Positions 37,057 to 45,078 of a DNA stretch of 64,000 bases are shown in pieces. Made by a program: the position numbers and the translations under genes. The notes below the pieces were generated by a model. It saw only the letters and a program-made list of their open reading frames with translations. It did not search any database and was not told the origin of the DNA. Each line of letters begins with the position of its first letter. Position 1 is the first letter of the stretch. The DNA lies in the NCBI RefSeq assembly GCF_035982055.1, contig NZ_CP108427.1:3286001-3350000 (forward strand), in the 5' to 3' direction. This DNA comes from Streptomyces sp. NBC_01288. GTDB taxonomy: Bacteria; Actinomycetota; Actinomycetes; Streptomycetales; Streptomycetaceae.

Positions 37057-37896
37057 ATGGCACTCGCCCTCTCCTCCCGCCGCAAGAGCCGACGCCTGGC
37101 TGCGGACGCGGGGCTGCTGGTGGTCGCGGCGACGTTCGCGCTGCCGCTGCTCTGGGTGGTCCTGTCGTCCCTCGACGCCCACGCGGACCTCAAGGTGAAG
37201 GCCCCCGACGGCCTGACCCTGGACAACTTCCACGCGATCCTGAACTCGGACATCACCTTCACGCCGCTCCTCAACAGCCTGATCCTGTGCGGGTTCGGGA
37301 CACTCCTGACGGTGGTGTGCTCGGCGTTGGCGGCGTATCCCCTGTCGCGTTTCCGGTCGCGCCTGAACCGCCCGTTCCTGCTGACGATCCTCTTCGCGAC
37401 GAGCCTTCCGATCACGGCGATCATGGTGCCGGTGTACGCGTTGTTCGTACAGGTGAATCTCATCGACACCATGCAGGGCACGATCTTCTTCTTCGCGGCG
37501 TCCCAACTCCCCTTCGCCATCTGGCTGATGAAGAACTTCATGGACGGCGTACCGAAGGAACTGGAGGAGGCGGCGTGGACCGACGGCGCGTCGTCGCTCC
37601 AGTCCCTCGTGCGGATCGTTCTTCCGCTGATGGGACCGGGGGTCGCGGTGGTGACCGTCTTCTCGTTCGTGATGATGTGGGGGAACTTCTTCGTCCCGTT
37701 CATGCTGCTGCTCACGCCGGACCAGATGCCGGCGAGCGTGAGCATCAATGAGTTCTTCGGGAATCGGGGGATGGTGGCTTACGGGCAGCTGGCGGCGTTT
37801 TCCGTTGTTTATTCGACGCCGGTGATTTTGTTGTATTTGCTGGTGGCGAGGCGGTTGGGTGGGGGGTTTGCTTTGGGTGGGGCGGTTAAGGGGTGA
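37057..37896 (+). CDS. Sugar ABC transporter permease (MalG-like)
   Basis: A 279-residue permease with six helices and the EAA loop GVPKELEEAAWTDGASSLQS followed by RIVLPLM. It starts 3 bp after the previous stop. Its last 11 bp overlap the 3' end of the convergent STAND copy B, and its last codons shift to T-rich usage (TTGTTGTATTTGCTG) unlike the start of the gene. That and the flanking STAND genes suggest the junction was reshaped when copy B arrived. Confidence 0.94.
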   Translation: MALALSSRRKSRRLAADAGLLVVAATFALPLLWVVLSSLDAHADLKVKAPDGLTLDNFHAILNSDITFTPLLNSLILCGFGTLLTVVCSALAAYPLSRFRSRLNRPFLLTILFATSLPITAIMVPVYALFVQVNLIDTMQGTIFFFAASQLPFAIWLMKNFMDGVPKELEEAAWTDGASSLQSLVRIVLPLMGPGVAVVTVFSFVMMWGNFFVPFMLLLTPDQMPASVSINEFFGNRGMVAYGQLAAFSVVYSTPVILLYLLVARRLGGGFALGGAVKG

Positions 37897-40000
37897 TGGC
37901 TTCGGCTCGGGTGCGGGCTTCGGCGGCTTCGGTGGGGGCTTTGGCTCGGGTGTAGGCGTCGGCGGACTGGAGGTAGTGGGTGCGGGCCTCGGCGTGGCGC
38001 GCAGCGTCATGGTGGGCGAGAGCCAGGTTGTAGAGGGTCTGGCCTGTCCCGTACCAGTCGTCGATCTCCCGGTAGCCCTCCAGGGCCTTCTCGTACGCCT
38101 CAGCTTCCTCCTCCACACGGCCCAGCCCACGCAGGGTGGCGCCGAGGTTGTTCCACGTGATGGCCTCTCCAAGGCGGTCCCCGACGGCCTGGAACAGGTC
38201 GCGGGCCCGGGTATGGACGTCGACCGCCTCCCCTACCCGGCTCGCCTCCCGCAGGGAAGCGCCGAGGTTGTTCCACGCCATGGCCTCGCCGTGGCGGTCC
38301 CCGACGGCCTGGTGCAGGTCGCGGGCGCGGGTATGGGCATCGATGGCCTCCTCCGTCTTGCCCACCTCCCGCAGGGCGTTGCCAAGGCTGTTCCATGCCA
38401 TGGCCTCGCGACGGCGGTCCCCGACAGCCTGGTACAGGTCGCGGGCGCGGATTTGGGCATCGACCGCCTCCTCCGCCCGGCCCACCTCCCGCAGGGCGAT
38501 GCCGAGGTTGTTCCAAGCGATGGCCTCGTCCACCCGGTTACCTGCGCGGTTCGCGGCCTGCCGCGCGACACCGCACACCGTGATCAAGTCATCGAAGGAA
38601 CGCCGCCATGCCAGATACTCCCCCAGACACTCAGACAGCCACACCGCCATGCTCGCGAACCGATCGTCTTGTGCCCACTGCACCGCCGCCACCAACCCAG
38701 CCCGCTCACTGTCAAACCACGCCAACGCCCCAGTCCGATCCCCAAACCGCTCCGGCTCCGGCATCGTCGGCAGCCACCGCAACCAGCCATCCGCCACCCT
38801 TGCCCACCTGTGGTAAAACTCCAGCACCCGCTCCCGCGCCGCCTCCCCCTCCTCCCACAACCGCGCATCCCTCTCAATCACACCCACCCCGAACACCCGC
38901 ACCAAGTCATGCAACCGCCACCGCCCACGCCCACTCCCCGGCTCAACAAGGTGGGCGCGGCACAACGCATCAAGCACACGCACCGGCGCAGTGTCCGCCC
39001 CGTCCAGCGAGGCGACGACCTCAGCCGTCACCTCGGGCCCCGGAGCCAGGGCCAACAGCCTTAGCAACCGGGCCTGTTCAGCCGGCAGACGCTGATACGA
39101 CAAGTCAAAGGCGGCCCGCACACTGCGCTCACCGTCGTCGAGGTGCAGGAGTCGGTCACCGGACTCAGCAAGTTCCGCCACGAGCTCGGCCACGGGCTTG
39201 TCCCTGTCGAGGACGAGCAAGGCCGCGGCGATCTGAAGGGCCAGGGGCAAATGCCCACAGAGCAAGGCGAGTTCGGCAGCCGCCTCACCTTCATTCGCCA
39301 CCCGCGCATCATCCTGATCGGCGATCCGCAACACCCGGTCCAGAAGTTCGTATGCCTCCTCCGGGCTCAACTCCCCCAACGCCAGCAGCCTCGCCCCCAG
39401 TTGGGGCAACTTGCTCCGCGACGTGGCAAGCAGCCGGTGCCGCGCACCCCCGGGATGCAACGGACGCACCTGCTCCGCCGAGGACGCATTGTCGGCCAGG
39501 ACCAGCACGGCCCCCAACTCCCGCTCCCGCGCCGCGAGCACCGAGCGATACAGCGCGGCCCGCGCATCAACCCCGTTGGGAATGTGCTCCGGAGACGTCC
39601 CAAGAGCCCTCAGTAGAGTCTCCAGCGCCTGCTCCGCCGTAACGCGATCATCGTCGTACCCATGGAGATTGACGAAGAGGACTCCACCCGGGAACCACCC
39701 CTTGCCACAAGCCGCGTGCACCGCCTCCACCGCGAGCGCGGTCTTGCCGATACCACCGAGCCCGGACACCGCGGCGACCAGCACGGCTCCCGGCGCTTCA
39801 CCTCCAGCCCGGTCGAACGCGCCGAGCAGCTCCGCGAGTTGGTCACGGCGACCGGTGAACCCAGGCACCTTCGGAGGCAGGGCGTCCAGCGCGGTGGGCG
39901 CCGGCCCGTGCTGGTGGTACTCCACCTTCTTCGCCGTGAAGTCCCCGTTGAACTCCCCACCCCGGAAATCCTGATGATCCCCGCCGTACTGCTCGCCCAT
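37886..40000 (-). CDS. NB-ARC/winged-helix/TPR STAND ATPase with N-terminal motif (copy B)
   Basis: A 704-residue protein. It opens MGEQYGGDHQDFRGGEFNG followed by DFTAKKV, the motif shared with the C terminus of the copy A nucleosidase. A linker HGPAPTALDALPPKV and GFTGRRDQL lead to NB-ARC with P-loop GLGGIGKT near 75-83, RHRLLATSRSK, CGHLPLALQIAAALL; winged helix with LHDLVRVFG; then four 40-residue TPRs from about 494 and a fifth. No enzymatic domain is present, so it probably acts through a separate effector. ATG at 39998-40000. It is divergent from copy C across 107 bp. Confidence 0.9.
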   Translation of the reverse strand: MGEQYGGDHQDFRGGEFNGDFTAKKVEYHQHGPAPTALDALPPKVPGFTGRRDQLAELLGAFDRAGGEAPGAVLVAAVSGLGGIGKTALAVEAVHAACGKGWFPGGVLFVNLHGYDDDRVTAEQALETLLRALGTSPEHIPNGVDARAALYRSVLAARERELGAVLVLADNASSAEQVRPLHPGGARHRLLATSRSKLPQLGARLLALGELSPEEAYELLDRVLRIADQDDARVANEGEAAAELALLCGHLPLALQIAAALLVLDRDKPVAELVAELAESGDRLLHLDDGERSVRAAFDLSYQRLPAEQARLLRLLALAPGPEVTAEVVASLDGADTAPVRVLDALCRAHLVEPGSGRGRWRLHDLVRVFGVGVIERDARLWEEGEAARERVLEFYHRWARVADGWLRWLPTMPEPERFGDRTGALAWFDSERAGLVAAVQWAQDDRFASMAVWLSECLGEYLAWRRSFDDLITVCGVARQAANRAGNRVDEAIAWNNLGIALREVGRAEEAVDAQIRARDLYQAVGDRRREAMAWNSLGNALREVGKTEEAIDAHTRARDLHQAVGDRHGEAMAWNNLGASLREASRVGEAVDVHTRARDLFQAVGDRLGEAITWNNLGATLRGLGRVEEEAEAYEKALEGYREIDDWYGTGQTLYNLALAHHDAARHAEARTHYLQSADAYTRAKAPTEAAEARTRAEAITP

Positions 40001-40033
40001 CGCGCCGTCCCCGTGCCGCCGCCCCCGAATCGC

Positions 40034-40107
40034 GTGCCAACACAGTACGCCCACGGCCCCCGCCCAACGCCCGGTCTGGCCAGGCGACTTGGCAGTACCG
40101 TGAAGAG
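40034..40107. promoter_or_regulatory. Divergent promoter module of copies B and C
   Basis: GTGCCAACACAG (40034-40045) and CAGGCGACTTGG (40081-40092), then AGTACC and the -10 box TACCGT (40096-40101). Copy C's GTG starts 6 nt after the -10, exactly as in copy A. A 28-bp stretch separates the two blocks that are adjacent in copy A. Confidence 0.75.
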
Positions 40108-42903
40108 GTGCCCGACACACCGCCCACGGTCGCCGTCCTGACCGCACAGCCGCTCGAATTCACGGCAGTACATGCCCGTCTGACGGACATCGAGAAGCGG
40201 GTGCACCCCACCGGCACGCGCGCCGAGACCGGCCAACTCCCCGGAACCGCCTGGCGGGTGGCCCTGCTGGAGGTGGGCGAGGGCACGCTCGGGGCCTCCG
40301 CGCTCACCGAGCGGGTGATGTCGTGGTTCAAGCCGGACGCGGTGCTCTTCGTCGGTACGGCGGTCGGTCTACGGGAGGACATCCGCACCGGCGACGTCGT
40401 GATCGCGACCAAGGTGTACGCCATCCACGGCGGCAGGCAGACCCCGGACGGTTTCCTCGACCACCCGGAGACCTGGCACGCACCGCACCACCTCGAACAG
40501 GCGGCGCGCCACGCCCTACGGGGACACCAGCACGTCCGCTCCCACTTCGAACCGATAGCCGCGGGCGACGTGATCATTGCCGACCCCGCCTCGCCCCTCG
40601 CCCAGCGCATCCACCGCCGCTTCAACGACGCCGTGGCCGTCGAGACGGAGGGTTCCGGCGTCGCTCACGCTGCCCATCTGGCAGGTACGGCAGGGGCATT
40701 GATCATCCGGGGGATCAGTGGGAGGGCGGGCGCGGAGCCCAACTACCTGACGGCGGCGGCGAACGCGGCCGAGGCGGCCGTAGCCGTACTGACGGAACTG
40801 GAGCCGACTCCGACCCCGGCCCCGACCACGGCACCCACACCGACTCACGGCCCGGTACCGACCGCCACCGCCGTCCTCCCGCACCGCCCCCTCGGCTTCA
40901 CCGGCCGGTCGGCGGAACTGGAGCGGCTGCTCCCTCACCTCGCCCCGACCTCACCCGAAGCACCCGGCCTCCCCGTCCTGATCTTCGCCGTCACCGGAAT
41001 GGGGGGCATCGGAAAGACAGCACTCGCGATCGAGGCCGCACACCGGGCACACGGCGAGGGCTGGTTCCCGGGCGGGACGCTCTTCGTGGACCTGCGGGGT
41101 TACGACGACAACCCCGTCACCGCCGATCAAGCGGTCGTGGCACTGCTCGACGCGCTCGGGGTGCGCGGCCCGGATCTGCCCCACACGACGGCCCAGCAGT
41201 ACGACAGATACCGCCAACTCCTCACCGAGCACCGGGAACGGACCCTGCTCGTCCTGGACAACTCCTCGGACCCGTCCCAGTTCCTCCCGCTCCTCCCCGG
41301 CACGGACCGCCACCGGGTCCTGATCACCTCCCGGGACCGCCCTCACTCCCTTCCCGTCCGCCTCATCGACCTCGAATCACTCACTCCGGACGAGTCGGCC
41401 GCGCTCATTACTCGCGCCCTCCACGACACCGACGAACGGGACGACCGCCCGGCCCGTGAGCCCGACGCCCTGCACGAACTGACCGCCCTGTGCGGGCACT
41501 TGCCCCTCGCCCTCCAGATCGCGGCCGGCCTGCTCCGTAAGCGTCGGCGCGGCATCGCCTCGCTGGTGACCGACATCAAGGAGGCCGAGGACCCAACCGC
41601 CGTACTCGACAAGGACAGTCCGGGCAGCGACCTGTACGGCCGCTCGCTCGTCCTCCGACCTGTACTGGAGACGTCGTACCGCCGACTGCCGCCCGACCAG
41701 GCCCGGTTGCTACGACTTCTGGCCCTCGCTCCCGGCGCGGAGACGGGCACTGAGGCTGTGGCCGCGCTGGCTGATGTCACCGTGAGGGCTGCTCTGACCT
41801 TGCTGGAGGATCTGGCGGCTACTCATCTGGTCGCGTCAGTCGAGGATGTCGATGGCTCGGCTTCCGGTGGGCGGTGGCGGTTGCATGACTTGGTGCGGGC
41901 GTTCGGGGTGGGTGTGGTCAAGGGGGATGTGGGGTTGCGGGAGGAGGGGGAGGCTGCGCAGGAGCGGGTGCTGGAGTTCTACTACCGGTGGGCGGATGCG
42001 GCGAATGACCGGTTGCGGTGGCTGCCGGGGATGGCGGAGCCGGAGCGGTTTGCGGATCGGGCGGGGGCGTTGGCGTGGTTTGACGGTGAGCGGGCTGGGT
42101 TGGTGGCGACGGTGCAGTGGGCGCGGGAGGAGCGGTTCGCGGACACGGCGGTGTGGCTGTCCCAGTGTCTGACGGACTATCTGGGCTGGCGGCGCTCTTT
42201 CGACGACTTGATCACGGTGTGCAGTGTCGCGCGGGAGGCTGCTCACCGCGCCGGTAACCGGGTAGGCGAGGCCATCGCGTGGACCAGCCTCGGCATCGCC
42301 CTGCGGCAGATGGGCCGGGCAGAGGAGGCCATCGATGTCCACACTCGCGCCCGCGACCTTTACCGGATGGCCGGGGGCCGCAATGGCGAGGCCGAGGCGT
42401 GGAACAACCTCGGCAGCGCCCTGCGGGAGGCCGGCCGGACGGAGGAGGCAATCGACGCCCACACCCACGCCCGCGACCTGCACCAGACCGCCGGGGACCG
42501 CCATGGTGAGGCCGGGGCGTGGAACAACCTCGGCATCGCTCTGTGGGAGGCCGGCCGGGCGGAGGAGGCCATCGACGTCCACACCCGCGCCCGCGACCTG
42601 TTGGAGGCCATCGGGGACCACCATGGTGAGGCCAGGGCGTGGAACAACCTCGGCATCGCCCTGAGTGCCGCGGGCCGAGTGGAGGATGCGGTTGAGGCGT
42701 ACGAGAAGGCCCTGGAGGGCTTCCGGGAGTTCGAGGACTGGTACGAGACGGGCCAGACCCTCTACAACCTGGCCTTCACCCACAAGAACGCCGCCCGGCC
42801 CGCCGAGGCCCGCGCCTGCTTCCTCCAGTCCGCCGACGCATACACCCGCGCCAACGCCCCCACCGAAGCCGCCCAAGCCCGCACCCGGGCCGAAGAACAG
42901 TAA
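40108..42903 (+). CDS. Nucleosidase-NB-ARC-winged-helix-TPR fusion STAND protein (copy C)
   Basis: A 931-residue protein. Residues 1-230: PNP/MTAN-type fold (TVAVLTAQPLEFTAV, VGTAVGLREDIRTGDVVIATKVY, VETEGSG). The expected catalytic Asp is Gly205 (RGISGRAGAE) where copy A has Asp205, and the second Asp of that motif is also Gly. A Pro/Thr linker (about 235-265) leads to NB-ARC with P-loop GMGGIGKT near 298, HRVLITSRDR, CGHLPLALQIAAGLL; winged helix with LHDLVRAFG; then four 40-residue TPRs from residue 724 and a fifth. The same order occurs in fungal NLR-like proteins. The GTG start is leaderless. The nucleosidase may be inactive or changed in specificity. Confidence 0.9.
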   Translation: MPDTPPTVAVLTAQPLEFTAVHARLTDIEKRVHPTGTRAETGQLPGTAWRVALLEVGEGTLGASALTERVMSWFKPDAVLFVGTAVGLREDIRTGDVVIATKVYAIHGGRQTPDGFLDHPETWHAPHHLEQAARHALRGHQHVRSHFEPIAAGDVIIADPASPLAQRIHRRFNDAVAVETEGSGVAHAAHLAGTAGALIIRGISGRAGAEPNYLTAAANAAEAAVAVLTELEPTPTPAPTTAPTPTHGPVPTATAVLPHRPLGFTGRSAELERLLPHLAPTSPEAPGLPVLIFAVTGMGGIGKTALAIEAAHRAHGEGWFPGGTLFVDLRGYDDNPVTADQAVVALLDALGVRGPDLPHTTAQQYDRYRQLLTEHRERTLLVLDNSSDPSQFLPLLPGTDRHRVLITSRDRPHSLPVRLIDLESLTPDESAALITRALHDTDERDDRPAREPDALHELTALCGHLPLALQIAAGLLRKRRRGIASLVTDIKEAEDPTAVLDKDSPGSDLYGRSLVLRPVLETSYRRLPPDQARLLRLLALAPGAETGTEAVAALADVTVRAALTLLEDLAATHLVASVEDVDGSASGGRWRLHDLVRAFGVGVVKGDVGLREEGEAAQERVLEFYYRWADAANDRLRWLPGMAEPERFADRAGALAWFDGERAGLVATVQWAREERFADTAVWLSQCLTDYLGWRRSFDDLITVCSVAREAAHRAGNRVGEAIAWTSLGIALRQMGRAEEAIDVHTRARDLYRMAGGRNGEAEAWNNLGSALREAGRTEEAIDAHTHARDLHQTAGDRHGEAGAWNNLGIALWEAGRAEEAIDVHTRARDLLEAIGDHHGEARAWNNLGIALSAAGRVEDAVEAYEKALEGFREFEDWYETGQTLYNLAFTHKNAARPAEARACFLQSADAYTRANAPTEAAQARTRAEEQ
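42277..42756 (+). repeat. Four 120-bp TPR-coding tandem repeats (copy C)
   Basis: Units begin near 42277, 42397, 42517 and 42637. The DNA from the winged helix onwards closely resembles copies A and B, more so than the nucleosidase or P-loop regions. Confidence 0.87.
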
Positions 42904-43030
42904 TAACCACCACTCCCCCGTACCACGCACCCCAACACCCGCAACGCCGCGCGCCGCCGCACACAGCAGGCCGCCGCCGACCGGCAAGGGAAGCAACGCG
43001 CACGCCCGCCTCATTCGCCATGGTCCGACG

Positions 43031-43684
43031 CTAAGCCTCGCCCCGCACGATCAACGTCCCAATATGACCAGGCTCAGGCGCACCAACAACAGCCGCCACA
43101 ACCGCCGAGAACCCGGCCCGAGTCAGCAACCGCTCCCAAACAGCAGGCCGATAGCTGTACCGGTACGTGAACATGGCCTTGCCCGCGAAGCCCCCCTTGT
43201 ACATGCCCTGCGGGCCGTACGCACCGGGAATCGCCGGCGGCTGGGAGAATACGAAGACGCCGCCCGGGTTCAATCGCGCCCGTACAAGCGGGAAGAGCCG
43301 AGTCGGGTCGGTGAACCAAGCCGCACCGAAGATCGAGTAGACCGCGTCATACGTGTCGTCGCACAAGGCGAGGTACTCCAGAACCTCACCGCACACGAAC
43401 TCCGCGCCGGTGTCACCCCACCGCTCGCTCACCTTCTTGACCATGACCGGCGAGAGATCGACGCCCTGCGTGCTGATCCCGCGCCGCGCCAGGTAGGCGA
43501 GCGCCCGACCGGTTCCACACCCGATCTCCAACACACCGCGCGGCGCACCGAGCAGTTCAGGGCCGGGCCCATGACCGGCGTACTGCGTCCAGCAGAACGC
43601 GGGCTCAGCATCGCCCTTGAAGGCCGACTCGGCGTAGGCGTCCCACAGTTCGGTCTCGGCCGGGATGTCATGGGGTACGGGCAC
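43031..43684 (-). CDS. Class I SAM-dependent methyltransferase
   Basis: A 217-residue methyltransferase with motif I VLEIGCGTGRALAYLA, the acidic end of strand 2 GVDLSPVMV, and a strand 4 region YDAVYSIFGAAWFTDP followed by LNPGGVFVFSQPP. The substrate is not evident. GTG 43682-43684 follows GAGGAG with 7-nt spacing. It is convergent with copy C across 127 bp that hold no gene. Confidence 0.88.
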   Translation of the reverse strand: MPVPHDIPAETELWDAYAESAFKGDAEPAFCWTQYAGHGPGPELLGAPRGVLEIGCGTGRALAYLARRGISTQGVDLSPVMVKKVSERWGDTGAEFVCGEVLEYLALCDDTYDAVYSIFGAAWFTDPTRLFPLVRARLNPGGVFVFSQPPAIPGAYGPQGMYKGGFAGKAMFTYRYSYRPAVWERLLTRAGFSAVVAAVVGAPEPGHIGTLIVRGEA

Positions 43685-44310
43685 GGCGTCGCTCCTCAGT
43701 GTCGTGTCGGGGTGCTGGAACCCCCGCCCTCCCCTGGGAACGGGAGAGCGGGGGCCAACGTAGCGAAGAGGGTGTGGCGGGGGCACCGGGCCAGTCGGCC
43801 CACGCCCCATCGCCACCATCACCTGCGCCAACCAGCCACACATCACCGGCAGTTCGAACCCACCAGGACGAGGCCGGCCCAAAGGAAGCCCCTGGGGTCT
43901 GACATCCGACGCCGCGGAACGCGCCGCGCACCCCCGAACCGCCAACCTCCGCGCCCCGCCGCAGCCGACCGTCGAAATCCCGCCACCCCCCACTTCCCCC
44001 CACACCCGATCACCACCCCCACCACAAACGCACTCCCCTTCGACCCCCGCCCACACACCCGACGCCGCCGAAACGGTCCCCGGAGTCCGCCGCACCGGCG
44101 AATGGCAAGGTAGGGCGGCATATTCACCAGGCGGCGGCCATCCTCTGCCCGCCCCTCAATCCTCGTCGCCACCACTCAGCGTCACCGATCTCCCCCACCC
44201 CGGCCGCACCGCATGCCCTCCGGTCGACCGAATCCGTACGTTCCTACAATCCGTAATCCTGGCCGAACAGACCGTAGTCACCGCACTCAGGCACCCCTAG
44301 CTTGTGGCCC
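43685..44310. other. Intergenic region without a clear gene
   Basis: A 626-bp stretch. It holds an imperfect hairpin (43721-43733 with 43742-43754, one mismatch) about 40 bp upstream of the methyltransferase start, and at the other end the promoter of the HTH gene. The rest is Pro/Arg-type GC-rich sequence open in several frames but without ribosome sites or recognisable products. Confidence 0.5.
44275..44303 (+). promoter_or_regulatory. Promoter of HTH regulator
   Basis: TAGTCA (44275-44280), 17-nt spacer, TAGCTT (44298-44303). The GTG at 44311 is 7 nt downstream, so the message is probably leaderless. Confidence 0.55.
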
Positions 44311-45042
44311 GTGCGCCGACCCCCAGCTCAACCCAGCCCGTCCACGCCGCCGACACCGCCCACTCCGCCCTTCAACGCGCCCGCCGCCCACCGGCTCCGT
44401 ACCGCTCTCAACATGGGCCCGGAACACGTCGCGTACGGCATGCGTGCCTCGTACGGGCTGCCCTATGTCACGCCTGACCTGGTCATCGCCTGGGAGCGCG
44501 GGCTCACCGCGCCCTCCGGTCCCGAACTCACCGCGCTGTCCGGCGTGTTGTGGTGCTCCCCGGCCGAACTCATCGGCAAGCCACGCACGCTGCGTGAGCA
44601 TCGCCTCGCCCGGGGCCTCGCGCCGGAGGACGTCGCCCGGACCGTCGGGCTCGAACTCCTCGCGTATCTGCGGATGGAGGAGCACGACCAGTGGCGCGGC
44701 ACCGAGCGCCAGTCCTCCGCGCTCGCCGATCTCCTCGACCTCTCGCTGCCCGACTTCATCAGCGTCACCGGGCGCGACAGCCGCCTCGCGGATTTGCTGC
44801 GCAGCGCCATGACCACGCGGTGGCAGGCGTATGTACGCCCGATCGGCAAGATGGTGCCGCTGGACCGGCGCCTCCTGGAGGACTCCCTCCAGGAGTTGCA
44901 CGAGGACTACCAGGCGCAGATGGTCGCCACCCTGACCTGGGGCGGCGGCAACTCCGCCGTCGAAGCGGGCGAGGCCGGCCGGGACTTCCTCGACCAGATC
45001 ATCAGCCGGTTCTGGTCCATGGTCGAGCGGAGTACCTACTGA
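44311..45042 (+). CDS. XRE-like helix-turn-helix regulator
   Basis: A 243-residue protein with a Pro-rich start. Two XRE-like helix-turn-helix units can be seen: about 30-90 (LRTALNMGPEHVAYGMRASYGLPYVTPDLVIAWERG) and about 93-150 (LREHRLARGLAPEDVARTVGLELLAYLRMEE). The C-terminal part (about 160-243) has no recognised domain. This arrangement is conserved beside pfkA in Streptomyces as I recall it. The last codons plus stop lie in a perfect 15-bp tandem duplication. Confidence 0.78.
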   Translation: MRRPPAQPSPSTPPTPPTPPFNAPAAHRLRTALNMGPEHVAYGMRASYGLPYVTPDLVIAWERGLTAPSGPELTALSGVLWCSPAELIGKPRTLREHRLARGLAPEDVARTVGLELLAYLRMEEHDQWRGTERQSSALADLLDLSLPDFISVTGRDSRLADLLRSAMTTRWQAYVRPIGKMVPLDRRLLEDSLQELHEDYQAQMVATLTWGGGNSAVEAGEAGRDFLDQIISRFWSMVERSTY

Positions 45043-45060
45043 GCGAGTACCTACTGAGCG
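45031..45060. repeat. 15-bp tandem duplication over a stop codon
   Basis: AGTACCTACTGAGCG occurs twice in direct contact (45031-45045, 45046-45060). The first copy contains the HTH gene's stop codon. Confidence 0.9.
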
Positions 45061-45078
45061 CCGTACCAACGAAAACGG

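Noticed and set aside
31688..42903. Prophage or integrative element carrying the STAND genes
   Set aside because: No integrase, transposase, tRNA or attachment-site repeat was seen in or around the region.
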